DNA from: Melitaea cinxia
Lineage: Eukaryota > Arthropoda > Insecta > Lepidoptera > Nymphalidae
Length of the DNA stretch: 64,000 nucleotides
Reading direction: 5' to 3'
Assembly (NCBI RefSeq): GCF_905220565.1
Contig: NC_059418.1
Location: 12,053,941-12,117,940, forward strand
Part shown: in pieces, positions 1 to 11,004 of the stretch
How positions within the stretch are numbered: position 1 is the first letter of the stretch
How the letters are laid out: every line of letters starts with the position of its first letter
Position numbers and translations under genes: made by a program
Notes under the pieces: model-generated
The model's input: only the letters and a program-made list of their open reading frames with translations
Database searches by the model: none
What the model was told of the DNA's origin: nothing

Positions 1-3000
1 CTTTCGGTTTTCCTGAAAACAAATATTAATAGTTTAGTTAAATCGTGTTTCACCAATCCTGTCTACACTGCACTGGTAGAATTGATTCATGCTTGTATTT
101 GCGATTCGACAAGGAAGTGATGCAAGGAATCTTCTCCATATGGACACGATTCATTAAATAATTCATTATCATCATCATCATCATTTCAGCCTATTACAGT
201 CGACTGCTGGACATAGGCCTCCACAAGTTCACGCCAAAAATAACGTCAAATCATGTCTTTTGCCCATAGTCACCACGCTGGGCAGGCGGATTGGTGACCA
301 CAGGGCTGGCTTTGTCGCACCGAAGACGCTGCTGCCCGTCTTCGGTCTGTGTATTTCAAAGCCAGCAGTTGGATGGTTATCCCGGCATCGGTCGGCTTTT
401 TTAGTTCCAAGGCGGTAGTGGAACCGTGTTATCCATATATGGGGTGGCTATATTCTTAATGCCGTAACCACACAGAAATTTGAAAATAAATAAATGTATG
501 TATGTATGTATGTATGTATGTAATATGTATAAATGTATGTATAAATGTATGTATGTATGTAATGTATTATCATAGTATAAACCATTAATTATAATTTGAA
601 ATAAATTTCTTTTATTTTCAATCCATACAACGGTATTAAAGTTGCTGGTAGAAAATGTTACACAACAACTAAAAGCGATATTTTTAAAAGAAATAAGTAT
701 GTTTAAATTAGTAAATTAAGAAAATTACTTTGTTACTGGATTATAAATAATTTTATGAACTTAGTATTCAGTTCGTACTTTGCTGTTTCTATCCGAGATT
801 TGACCCGCAACTTATAAGGCCAACTAATTTCTGACTGGACCATTTTTCTTTTCATTTGTTGCTTATACTATGACAAGTGTTATTTTATATTTACGCTTCA
901 GCCTGTAATATTCCACTACTGGGCATAGGTCTCTTTCTCCATGTTGGGGAAGGATCAGAGCTTAATCCACCACGCTGCTCCAATGCGGTTTGGCGGATAT
1001 ATTCCCTACTATGAGTAACGATCGCTATCAGGTATACATGATAACAACCGGGACCGACGGCTTAACGTGCTCTCCGAGGCACGGTGGGGAGACCCACAAG
1101 GGCTGCACAAACACCCTGATCACGGCAAACACCTGTATGGCTAATACAAATGTTTGTCATGTGCGGGGATCGAACCCGCAACCGCCAGCGCAACAGGCAC
1201 AATCCATGGCTGTGACCGTTGCGCCAACGCGGTGACATCGGCTGTTTTATATTTATATTAATAATTCTAGCACACAAGTATTATTGTTCACTTACTTGTC
1301 TTTTGAAGTTCCTTTTGTGCTTCGGAGTCACACACTCGTTGTGATGCTGTAAGAATAATTAATTACAAAGATTAAACGAGACATTGTTTAATTTACATTA
1401 TATTATGATTTATTAATATTTGTTGCAGATCGAATTGAAATTAAAAAGTAATAAAAGTGTATTTGAACTAAGTTGACGCAAACTTCTCAGACACTTAACG
1501 AAAAAATAAAATAAATTAAAATAAGATACTCACGCTTTGAGTCTTTAAAGACTTTGCCTATGTAAGCTGAAATGGCGAATTTCTGTAAAAAAAAAATATT
1601 TTTTTTAGTTAAAGGTGTGAATTATCTTCGATATGTAGTGGTTAAGGTATATTGGATTTTGGTGGATTGTTGATTTGGGTGGATTTTTCCTCCTTAATTT
1701 GTGCACACCTCTAACCGCTGCTACTGTATTGTGTCCAGTACCCAAAGGTTATTTGGAAGAAATCGCTGTTTAGCGATAAGATCGCCTTTGTACATCTTGT
1801 ATTGTATCTTTCTTTATATGTGTCTGTATTTCGGTGCACATTAAGAATAAATAAATAAAAAATAAATAGTGGAATTTTATTTCAAATGCCGTGGATATCA
1901 TAGCTGAAAATTGAAACGCTAAATTTTTTGCAATCGGTAGATCAACGGTTGAATTTGCTCATTGTTTTACCACGCTTAAACATTTGAGGGTAATAATGAT
2001 GAGAACTTTTTAGAAGTTTTGATAATTCAAAATAGGCGTAATGAAATAAAAAAGGCGACAGATAGCGCGATAACCATCCAACTGCTGGCTATGAAATACA
2101 CAGGCCGAAGACGGGCAGCAGCGTCTTCGGTGCAACAAAGCCAGCCCTGCGGTCGCCAACCCGCCTGCCCAGCGTTGTGACTATGGGCAACACATATACG
2201 TTCACGCCTATTTTTGGCGTGAACTTGTAGAGGCCTTTATCCAGCAGTGGACCGTGGTAGGCTGAAGTGAGTAATAAAAGTACATTTCATTCTCTTACCC
2301 CTTTCTTGATATTGCCATGATCGTATCTGTGGGTGGGAATGCAAGCTACCGTGGCAAACTGAAAAAAAAAAGAAATAAATGATTAAATATAAAACAAGAA
2401 AATTCTGGAAAAGACAATCTTCATCTTCATCACCTAGGGGCATAAAAATAGTTTACAAACTATTTCTATGATCTTTGATTGACGATGCGTTCAAAAAGCG
2501 GTCACTCTAGCTGTTGACACAAACAGTTGTTGTGTATTATGTGTGTTTTCAGGAACCTGACCCCCGATGCCCGTGATGGTAAAGTGTTCATTTATTTCTC
2601 AGACCTAACAAATAAAAATCTTAAATAATTGTGTTTGCTCGCAAACGAAAAAAAAACCGACTTCAATTACATCGACAAGTAATACAACGTAGATCGACGA
2701 AAAAATAGTCAAGCAACTACGCGTTATCAAAGATTACTCAAAAAGTAGTTATCAGATCTCGATAAAATTTATATGTGACCACATGATAAACACCAGCTTT
2801 CGATTAAATTAAAAATTATCAAAATCGGTACACCCAGTAAAAAGTTATTACGTATTTTCGAGAGTTTCCCTCGATTCCTCTGGGATCCCATCATTAGATC
2901 CTGGTTTCCTTATCACGGTACCAAACTAGGGATATTTCCTTTCCAACAAAAAAAGAATTATCAAAATCGGTATATCCAGTAGAAAGTTATGCGGTATAAT

Positions 3001-4642
3001 ACAACGTAGGTCGACAAAAAAAGCGTCAAGTAAAAACGCATTATTAGATATAACTCGAAAAGTAGTTGTTAGATCTCAAATAAATTTAAATGGGACCAAT
3101 TGACACACACCACCTTTCGATTAAAACAAAATTTGTCGAAATCGGTCTACCCGGTCAAAAGTTCTGATGTAACATACATAAAAAAAAAAAAAAATACAGT
3201 CGAATTGAGAACCTCCTCCTTTTTTGGAAGTCGGTTAAAAAATAGAGTGTGTGCTTCGGACCGCACAGCAGAAGTGAAAACTTATTGTTACGTACTAATA
3301 ATAACTATTAAATTAATAATGACAATTATTACGTATTAATTGAATTTACTAAACACAGCGACGCTACAGCGAAGAACGAAGAGCTGCCTGTATCTTTCTC
3401 GCTCGGATACAGTCGGCGATCCCGATTTCACCCGATCGAGCCTTTTACCACAGCACTGGTTTGTGGCTGTTGCTTTGGCGTTTGCGGGTTCGATCCCCGC
3501 ACATGACAAACATTTGTATTGGCCATACTGATGTTTGCCGTGATCTCGGTGCTTTTGCAGTCCTTGTGGGTCTCCCCACCGTGCCTCGGAGAGCACGTTA
3601 AGCCGTCTGTCCATGATAACAACCCGGTCTGTTGTTATCATGTACATCGGATAGCGACCGTTACTTACTACTAGGATTAAGTTCTGAACCTTCTCCTAAA
3701 TGGGTGTTAAATTATTAAAATTCTAACAAAAATTGAACGGTTTTGTAGTAATGTAAATAATATATTGTGTTTGTGTGGTCTGTGGAATCAGAGACTAAAA
3801 TGTTGATCGGCCTGTTATCTCTGGCAACACGACCTTGTCTCTTTTTGCCTAGACGTCGAACCGAATGTGCGCGCTTTATAACGATTTAAAATTATTTAAT
3901 ATAAAAAAGTGTTTTTTATGGTTTCCTATACCAATGGGGAAAGCGGCCTAGGCTGTGGGAAATTAGGGGCTGAAGAGTAGCACGTGGGCGTAGTTTTAGT
4001 ATAAGAATTGAGTGGATGAATAAGAAATAATTGGTGGTAAAAATTTCGAACTAGTTATGTAAATATGAAAAATATAGTATGAACTAATAATAAGCAGTGG
4101 CGTATTTTAAAATTCAGTCCTCGGGCCAATATAATTTCTGTCCCGAATTTATTAAGTTGAGTTGGAAAACTTCATCATATTATATGAATACGCTGAGGTT
4201 CAGATGTTTGCCTCCCTTTTTAAAAAAAAACCCCACAGCTACATCACATAAATTATATATATTTATACATGATATATATTTTTATAGATAATTGCTCTAC
4301 CGGCATCCACAACTTAAAAAATTATTATCGATTTTGTTTTTTGTAAATTAATAAATATTAAAATTATATATATTACGGATTTAATTTTGAAACAACGTAA
4401 ACATGATTGACGGTTGATGAATGACGTTTGAATGTCAAATCAACTCACGTATAAATACTTTTTTGTAATTATTAAAGTGATAATTATTATAATTATTTAG
4501 TGCAAGGGTATTGCTAGATTTCATTAATCAATTCAATAAGCCCGGAGAAACATCGTAACACTGTATATAATATGTATTAAAATAAAGAAATAAATAAGTT
4601 ACTTACTATGGCCACCAAAACCAGAAGCTTGACGGAAACCAT
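1..4642 (-). CDS. 5' part of an unrecognised small secreted-protein gene (three exons plus a probable fourth)
   Basis: Read on the minus strand. Exon 1 (4642-4607) is ATG plus 11 codons, MVSVKLLVLVAI, followed by GTAAGT. Exon 2 (1582-1534) follows a pyrimidine-rich AG and ends at GTGAGT. Exon 3 (1346-1296) ends at GTAAGT. A TTTTCAG acceptor at 13-19 opens a probable exon 4 at position 12 that leaves the window. The phases agree (0, 1, 1) and no stop interrupts the roughly 45 codons, which read on as KFAISAYIGKVFKDSK and then PSQRVCDSEAQKELQKT. The first ~18 residues look like a signal peptide, so the product is probably secreted, small and basic. A TATA box lies about 50 bases upstream. Introns hold several repeats. 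I do not recognise the family. Exon 1 and its promoter are the surest part; exon 4 is the weakest. Confidence 0.5.
168..476 (-). mobile_element. LINE 3'-end repeat with (CAT)n tail
   Basis: The tail (CAT repeats, 168-183) is on the left, so the copy is on the minus strand. It carries the block reading GACATAGGCCTCCACAAG and the GCGTCTTCGG block, and ends at the TGTGTGGTTACGGC start. The family's GAT/CAT microsatellite tail resembles RTE-type LINEs or SINEs that share such a tail; the class is inferred. About 30 bases near the left of the TGTGTGG end are missing compared with other copies here. Confidence 0.7.
495..560. repeat. (GTAT)n microsatellite
   Basis: GTAT/ATGT tetranucleotide run with short interruptions. 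The surrounding 477-896 is AT-rich and shows no coding or recognisable repeat signal. Confidence 0.85.
897..1240 (-). mobile_element. tRNA-derived SINE, near full length
   Basis: Minus-strand copy. The head at 1240-1140 has an A-box-like TTGGCGCAACGGT and a B box GGTTCGATCCC; the body runs to TGGAATATTACAGGCTG at 897. It lies in the intron after exon 3 of the secreted-protein gene. Confidence 0.8.
1728..1868 (+). mobile_element. CR1-like LINE 3' tail
   Basis: Contains TTTAGCGATAAGATCGCC and CTTTGTACATCTTG and ends in AATAAATAAATAAAAA. The same tail recurs at 11397-11500 and 42600-42760. A 5'-truncated LINE tail is inferred. Confidence 0.55.
2053..2270 (+). mobile_element. LINE 3'-end repeat, truncated copy
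   Basis: Starts within the GCGGGATAACCATCC block and ends at GGTAGGCTGAAGTGAG. It is the same family as 168-476 in the opposite orientation, lacking the TGTGTGG end. Confidence 0.65.
2627..3242 (+). repeat. Foldback repeat family A, near full length
   Basis: Reference copy. It begins AATTGTGTTTGCTCGCAAAC, which includes a 6-bp stem hairpin, followed by A-rich sequence and ACCGACTTCAATTACATCG. It ends GGAAGTCGGTTAAAAA. The subterminal blocks ACCGACTTC and GAAGTCGGT are inverted relative to each other. The middle holds a ~130-bp block built on CCTCGATTTCTCTGGGATCC. It is non-coding: open frames over it recur in every copy and are chance. Class unknown; a Helentron-associated non-autonomous element is one possibility. 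Confidence 0.7.
3288..3438 (+). repeat. Dispersed repeat P, upstream of a SINE
   Basis: Carries ATTATTACGTATTAATTGAA and a CTTTCTCGCTCGG block also found at 16676-16855. No coding signal. Two copies are visible. Confidence 0.45.
3439..3690 (+). mobile_element. tRNA-derived SINE, 3'-truncated
   Basis: Keeps the B box GGTTCGATCCCCGCAC and the CCCACCGTGCCTCGGAGAGC block; the A-box region is degraded and the AGCAGCGTGG end is missing. Confidence 0.65.
4185..4425 (+). repeat. Dispersed repeat N
   Basis: Shares ACGCTGAGG, GATAATTGCTCTACCGGCATC and ATTTTGAAACAA blocks with 42770-43030. It lies in intron 1 of the secreted-protein gene. The rest of 3690-4560 shows nothing I recognise. Confidence 0.45.
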
Positions 4643-4692
4643 TTTCACGATGACCACGTGAAAATTTTTAATTATTAAAGACGAACGCAGCG

Positions 4693-4699
4693 TTTTATA
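4693..4699 (-). promoter_or_regulatory. TATA box of the minus-strand secreted-protein gene
   Basis: Minus strand reads GCGAGTATAAAACGC. It lies about 50 bases upstream of the exon 1 ATG, so transcription should start near 4665 with a 5' UTR of about 25 bases. This supports the start chosen. Confidence 0.55.
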
Positions 4700-4890
4700 C
4701 TCGCCGTAACAATACCTCTCGCGTATGTTTAATCAGATGGTAACGTTTAATTAATTGTTACTGAATAAATAGTTATTGTTAAGCTTCAAAGATATATGGC
4801 CAATATATTAACTGTTTTCAACGAGTAGACGGCGCACGCGACGTCACTTGTTTATTACAACGTTCTAAATTGTTAATATTTTTGAATAAT

Positions 4891-5168
4891 AATTGTGTTT
4901 GCTCGCAAACGAAATAAAATCGACTTCAATTACATCGACAAGTAATACAACGTAAGTTGACGAAAAAAATTAACAAACGCACTAGTTATCACTACGATTT
5001 TCAAAGGTTTCCCCTCGATTTCTCTAGGATCCCATCATCAGAGCCTAGTTTCTTTATAATGGTACCACTCCTGGGATATCTCCATCCAACAAAAAGATAT
5101 CTCTCAACAGACAAAAATATATACAGTCGAATTGAGTAACCCCCTCCTTTTTAGAAGTCTGTTAAAAA
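4891..5168 (+). repeat. Family A repeat, internally deleted
   Basis: Both ends are present (AATTGTGTTTGCTCGCAAAC and TAGAAGTCTGTTAAAAA), but much of the centre is lost, leaving about 280 bases. Confidence 0.65.
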
Positions 5169-5261
5169 CTTGGGCACAACAGTTTATATCTGAAAATCTG
5201 GAGTAGCCCGATGGGGGAAGTATCACAGCTAAATAACGCTTAATAAATGAACGCTTTACAC

Positions 5262-5450
5262 TCAACGACTCCCAGTAGATAGTGTATCAGAAACACACAC
5301 AATACACAAGCACAACGCACAACGCACAACGCCCAGACCACGACAAACATCTATATGGCCAATACAAATATCTGTCGTGAGCGGGGATCGAACCCGCGAC
5401 CGCCAGCGCAACAGCCAGTGCTGTGACCGCTGCTCCAAAGCGTCATCATC
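5262..5450 (-). mobile_element. tRNA-derived SINE, second subfamily
   Basis: The B box on the minus strand reads GGTTCGATCCCCGCTCAC. The body differs from the 7713 type after the CAGACC block, running through ACACAATACACAAGC. The closest copy is at 38265-38452. Confidence 0.6.
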
Positions 5451-5454
5451 AAAT

Positions 5455-5640
5455 AACACTGCTCTCAAGCATTGTCATGTTCCTGTGGTGAGTAAGATGA
5501 CTAGAGCTCCTGGAGGGGATGGGGGTGGGGTCGGCAACGCGCTTGCGATGCTTCTGTTGTTGCAGGCGTGTATAAGCTACGGTAATCGCTTACCACCAGA
5601 TGAGCCGTACGCTTGTTTGCCGACTTGTTAGTTGTTATTT
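5455..5640 (+). mobile_element. Dispersed repeat D (retroposon 3' region)
   Basis: Block CTAGAGCTCCTGGAGG through GGCAACGCGCTTGCGATGC to GCTTACCACCAGATGAGCC. Relatives lie at 7290, 29680, 32617, 39375, 42245, 51058 and 63765. Confidence 0.5.
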
Positions 5641-5656
5641 TTTGTTTTTGTTTCTG

Positions 5657-6505
5657 TACAAACGACCCGCTCCGCTTCGCACGGGTATAAAATATAATTA
5701 TAGCCTATGTCATTCACTGAAAAAATGATTAAAATCGATCCAGTAGTTTTGATTTATTCATTACTGCCCGTGGCCCGCACGCGTTAACTTTAGAGTAAAA
5801 CAATTCTTCTTTCCCTAAACCATGAAGATTTCCTGCTATCTTTGGAATATCTAAATTCATACACTACATTTTTACTTAATTACCTTTTATACTATACCTA
5901 CTATACTTATAGGCACGCTCCCGCCGCCCCGGCCGGCCGGAACCACCGCAAACGCTACGTCCCGCAATTTTTAAATCTGTAATATCTTAAAAAATTCATT
6001 TAAATCATATGCTGTAAAGGGCCATATATTAAATCAATAATGTATTTAAGGTATTTAATTAGATAAGGATTAATGCTGTATTGGTTAAAATTGCTTTGAA
6101 AATTAGCCATTATTTGTCGTAAAAAGTAAATGACAAAAAATTTTTATTGTGGGATATCCATAAGAGATAGACATATACCATAGCGGAGTTTTCTGTAGAC
6201 CTTTTCAATGTGTACAATACTTAGTACATTATTTTGATAAATCTCGTAGGGTTCAGGCTGCGTTTGCAATGTAAGCGGAAAAAATGTAATTATTTACGAC
6301 ATCACATTAGAAACCTCAAAAATAACAGTATTTCTCCACTATTTAATGGATGTTATTATACATATAAACCTTCCTCTTTAATCACTCTATCTATTAAAAA
6401 AAATCGCATCATAATCCAGTGCGTAGTTTTAAAGATTTGAGGATACATAAGGACATAGGGAAATAGGGACAGAGAAAGCGACTTTGTTTTATACTATGTA
6501 GTGAT
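5657..6505 (+). mobile_element. Non-autonomous repeat K, about 850 bp
   Basis: Begins ACGACCCGCTCCGCTTCGC and ends near GAAAGCGACTTTGTTTTATA. It includes the CCGGCCGGCCGGAACC block and an AATCTCGTAGGGTTCAGG block. Other copies lie at 10098-10930 and 58848-59580, both reversed. No coding capacity; the superfamily is unknown. Confidence 0.6.
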
Positions 6506-7289
6506 AAATCTATACTAATATATGAAGAGTTTGTTTGTTTGTTTGAACGCGCTAATCTCAGGAACTATTGGTCCAATTTGAAAACTTCTTTCAGTGTTAG
6601 TGTCTTCATTTATCGAGAAAGGCAATAGCATTAATTCATATTATTTTTTAGTTTTTTAGTTATATAAAAAAAAACACAATTCAGTGATAAACATATACAC
6701 AATAACTGAGAAATAAAGCTTATTAGTATGGATTACTTATTGAAACGCTTATTATGTGTTCAAACAAAGCACTTATTTTCATATTATTGCAAACAGTTTT
6801 GCTGAATTGTTTAAAATACTTTTTATCAAATAACCGAACGCAAAATTTGTTATTATATATTTAATGATGAAAATATTATTTACTTGAACAATAAACAGTG
6901 TTATTGAACTTTCTAGAAGGGTTTCTATTAGAGGGCGTGTATATTTTATGGCTTTGCAGATATACCTATTCTCGTTAAGCGAGTGGGAGTTACGATTCAA
7001 CGGGGTAATGCTACTAGGATTCTTGCCCCATTCCCACTAGGAAATGATTTAGGCCTAAACTATTTTTAAGGGTGTCGTTGTTTATGTTTGATAACGCCAT
7101 CTTTTTTCTACAATTAGGTCGTCAAAGAAGCGTATGGCTTATCTTAATATACATAAATTACGCGTGACGTTGTTTGTCCGCGATGGACTTCTAAAGTAGT
7201 AACCGCTTTTAATCAAATTTGCACACCGTGTGCAGTTTGATCCAACTTGAAAGATAGGCTATATTTTATTTCGATATAGTTTATAGGAG
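6506..7289. other. AT-rich stretch with weak repeat traces, no gene seen
   Basis: 6510-6640 resembles the dispersed CGCTAATCTCAGGAAC motif also seen near 18190. The rest is unassigned, and I see no splice-bounded open frame. Confidence 0.4.
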
Positions 7290-7425
7290 GAGGGTTCATA
7301 GGTAGGAGCTCCGGTCACCTTACTCACCACAGGAACACAACACTGATTGAAGGCAGTATTATTTAGCTGTGATCTTCTGTAAGGTCGAGGTACTTCCCCA
7401 GTCGGGATTCTGATCTGTCCCCCAC
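7290..7425 (-). mobile_element. Dispersed repeat D fragment
   Basis: Minus-strand relative of 51058-51225: TTACTCACCACAGGAACAC, then GCTGTGATCTTCTGTAAGG. Confidence 0.5.
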
Positions 7426-7433
7426 TTCAGTTA

Positions 7434-7632
7434 TTGAAGTAAAACTTCTCTACGCACGCTAGTCTTGGGGAGTAAGCTGGTGAATGCGTGACGAGAGCGT
7501 TACGAAAAGTGTTATTGAATGATTCGAACGGAAGTTGAAAGGGAGATATAAGTTAGTAAAGATAGAAAGAGATAGTTTTCGTTTCGTAAGTTTTACTTCA
7601 GTCGTGCGGTCTAATGTACACTAGTTTTTTTT
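7434..7632 (+). mobile_element. MITE H, about 200 bp
   Basis: Inverted ends are built on GAAGTAAAAC (7436) and GTTTTACTTC (about 7590). The core contains TGGTGAATGCGTGACGAGAG. Other copies lie at 25871, 40017 and 43432. The terminal motif resembles that of MITE G. Confidence 0.6.
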
Positions 7633-7712
7633 GTTATATTCTGTAAGACAAAAATTGTATGTATGATCTGTTAGTTTTGTTAATAGTTAAATTATAATAA
7701 ACATATTTTGAC

Positions 7713-8045
7713 ACCGCGTTGGCGCAGCGGTTACAGCCATGGATTGTACCACTGGCGGTTGCGGGTTCGATCCCCGCACATGACAAACATTTGTATTGGC
7801 CATACAGGTGTTTGCCGTGGTCTGGGTGTTTGTGCAGTCCTTGTGGGTCTCCCCACGGTGCCTTGGAGATCACGTTAAGCCGTCGGTCCCGGTTGTTATC
7901 ATCTACGCCTGATAGCGATCGTTGCTCATAGTAGGGAATATATCCGCCAAACCGCATTGGTGCAGCGTGGTGGATTAAGCTCTGATCCTTCCCCAACATG
8001 GAGAAAGAGGCCTATGCCCAGTAGTGGGATATTACAGGCTGAAGC
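7713..8045 (+). mobile_element. tRNA-derived SINE, full length
   Basis: Best copy in the window. It has A box TTGGCGCAGCGGT (7719), B box GGTTCGATCCC (about 7765), a body with CGGTCCCGGTTGTTATCATC, and a 3' end GTGGGATATTACAGGCTGAA. Pol III promoter elements are intact. Open frames here are shadows. Confidence 0.85.
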
Positions 8046-8378
8046 GAAGTTTCTATTTTTGCTAACCAAATGAACAACTAATATTATTGAAAAAATAATA
8101 ATGTGGCATACAGTGTATTGTCACACATTTGAAAATCTAAACATAAATAGCTTATTCGAAATTACGTCTTTGTACCATTTGCCGTCGAAACACTTGGACC
8201 TTGCAGTAGCAGTGCTAAAAACTTGTTAAAAGAGATAACTCCTCGCTTTATTGCCTCCACTGGTGACAAGAGGGTTGGTGCATTCTTGGCACTATTCCAC
8301 GCGGACATATTTGTAGCATAACTATCAGTAAATATTTAGTTCTTAAGTTGTGAATTGTTATTACAATTCAATTAATTA

Positions 8379-8818
8379 TAATTGTATTTACTCGTAAACG
8401 AAAAAAAAAAACGACTTCAATTACATCGATAAGTAATAAAACGTAAGTAGACGAAAAAATTGTCAAGTAAATACGCGTTATGAAAGATTACTCCAAAAGT
8501 TGTAATCAGATCTCGAGGAAATTTAAATGTGACCATATTATAAACATCGGCTTTCGACTAAATTAAAAATCATCAAAATCGGTACACCCAGTAGTAAGTT
8601 ATGCGGTATAATACAACGTAGATCGACGAAAAAATCGTCAAGTAAAAACGCATTATTACATATAACTCAAAAAGTAGTTGTTAGATCTCAAATAAATTTA
8701 AATGGGACCAAATGAAAGTCAGCCAGAACATGAAGTCAAAAGTTCTGAAGTAACATACATTAAAAAAAAATACAATCGAATTGAGAATCACCTCCTTTTT
8801 TGGAAGTCTGTTAAAAAT
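8379..8818 (+). repeat. Family A repeat, shortened
   Basis: Both ends recognisable but diverged (hairpin arm GTATTTACTCGTAAAC, end GAAGTCTGTTAAAAAT). The central CTCTGGGATCC block is absent. The preceding 8046-8378 holds nothing I recognise. Confidence 0.6.
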
Positions 8819-9060
8819 AAATAGCTTTGTCAAAACATCTTTCAGAATTGCTATACCTTTGATTAGCATATAACGTTAAGCACGTAGGGTAGCTAAAGAA
8901 AAGCTCTATGAAAAAACTCTCATAGCGAGTCATGAGAGGCTATGAAATCTATGAGAATTTGGCCTGCATTTATCCATATTTTTATGAGGTTTATATGACT
9001 TTTTTCCCTGTGGATCCCTAATGATATGTTGTTAATATTTTGTTCACTCTTTAAAATTAT

Positions 9061-9290
9061 CGACGCGTTGGCGCAACCATCGTAGCACTAGTTTGTGGCT
9101 GTCATGCTGGCGGTTGCGGGTTCGATACCAACACATGACAAACATTTGTATTGGCCATACAGATGTTTGCCCTGGTCTGGGTGTATGTGCATTCCTTGTG
9201 AGTCTCCCCACCGTGCCTCGGAGAGCACGTTAAACCGTCGCTCCCGGTTGTTATTATGTGCACGCGATAGCATTCCGTATATCAATCACT
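9061..9290 (+). mobile_element. tRNA-derived SINE, 3'-truncated
   Basis: A box GTTGGCGCAACCATCG is damaged and B box GGTTCGATACC has one change. The copy ends in the GGTTGTTATTATGTGC region. Confidence 0.7.
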
Positions 9291-9324
9291 ACATACTATA
9301 AAACAAAGTCGCTTTCTTTTCGCT

Positions 9325-10094
9325 TTTTAACCGACTTCCAAAAAAGGAGGAGGTTCTCAATTTGACTGAATTTTTTTTTTAATTTTTTTTTCTTTTTTAT
9401 GTATGTTACATCAGAACTTTTGACTGGGTGGACCGATTTCGACAAATTTTGTTTTAATCGAAAGGTGGTGTGTGCCAATTGGTTCCATTTAAATTTATTT
9501 GAGATCTAACAACTACTTTTCGAGTTATATCTAATAATGCGTTTTTACTTGACGCTTTTTTCGTCGACCTACGTTGTATTATACCGCATAACTTTCTACT
9601 GGATGTACCGATTTTGATATTTTTTTTTTGTTGGAAAGGAGATATCCCAAGTTTAGTACCATGATAAGGAAACCAGGATCTGATGATGGGATTCCAGAGA
9701 AATCGAGGGAATCTCTTGAAAATCCGCAATAAATTTTTACTAGGTGTACCGATTTTGATAATTCTTTTTTTGTTGGAAAGAAGATATCCCTAGTTTAGTA
9801 CCATGATAAGGAAACTAGGATCTGATGATGGGATCCCAGAGAAATCGAGGGAACTTCTTGAAAATCCGCAATAACTTTTTATTAGGTGTACCGATTTTAA
9901 TGATTTTTAATTTAATCGAAAGCCGATGTTTATCATGTGGTCACATTTAAATTTCATCGAGATCTGATAACTACTTTTTGAGTAATCTTTGATAATGCGT
10001 TGTTACTTGACTATTTTTTCGTCGATCTACGTTGTATTACTCGTACATTTAATTGAGGTCGGTTTTTTTTTCGTTTGCGAGCAAACACAATTAT
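9325..10094 (-). repeat. Family A repeat with duplicated core
   Basis: Reversed copy from TTTTTAACCGACTTCC to GTTTGCGAGCAAACACAATT. The ~130-bp GATGATGGGATYCCAGAG core is present twice in tandem (9640-9740 and 9760-9890). Confidence 0.75.
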
Positions 10095-10097
10095 TTA

Positions 10098-10930
10098 ATA
10101 GATAGACTGATTTTAATCACCTCCCCCTTTCGGGGGTCCCCTTTAGGGGAAGGTTTATATGTATAATAACATCCATTAAATAGTAGAGAAATACTGTTAT
10201 TTTTGAGGTTTCTAATGTGATGTCGTAAATAATTAAATTTTTTCCGCTTACATTTCAAACGCAGGCTGAACCCTACGAGATTTATCAAAATAATGTACTA
10301 AGTATTGTACACATTGAAAAGGTCTACAGAAAACTCTGCTATGGTATATGTCTATCCCTTATGGATATCCCACACTAACATTTTTTTGTCATTTACTTTT
10401 TACGACAAATAATGGCTAATTTTCGAAGCGATTTTAACCAATACAGCATTAATCCTTATCTAATTAAATACCTTAAATACATTGTTGATTTAATATAGAT
10501 CTATAAGGCCCTTTACAGCATATGATTTAAATGAATATTTTCGAAGATATTACAGATTTAAAAATTGCGGTACGTAGCGTTTGCGGCGGTTCTGGCCGGC
10601 CGGGGCGGCGGGAGAGCGCGTCGGAGGCCGTCCGTGGTTCTCTGATTCTCTCTATAGCACTTTGAATTTAGCAGCGACCGCACGCGTTTACTATCGGAGC
10701 TAGCGAGGAAAATAACAATCACTACATAGTAAATATAAAACAAAGTCGCTTTCTCTGTCCCTATGAATTCTTAAATCTTTAAAACTACGCAATGAATTTT
10801 GATGCGTTTTTTTAATAGATAGAGTGATTGAAGAGGAAGGTTTATATGTACCTATAATACATGCGTAATATAATAGAGGAACGTTGATAGTTTTTGCAAC
10901 CGTGCGAAGCCGGGGCGGATCGCTAGTAAT
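10098..10930 (-). mobile_element. Repeat K, rearranged copy
   Basis: Reversed relative of 5657-6505 with the GGCCGGCCGGGGCGGC block at 10592-10610. A second partial copy of its end (CAAAGTCGCTTTCTCTGTCC) follows from 10740. Confidence 0.55.
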
Positions 10931-11004
10931 ATATCATTTATCAATCTCTTTTTTTGATGTAAGCGGATGACATGAAAATTAAAAAAAAACAAACAATACA
11001 TGGT

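Noticed and set aside
990..1277. Frames over SINEs, for example MAQRLQPW- and MSNDRYQVYM-type peptides (also at 7634, 9088, 33376)
   Set aside because: They translate the tRNA-derived SINE body and head and carry no independent coding evidence.
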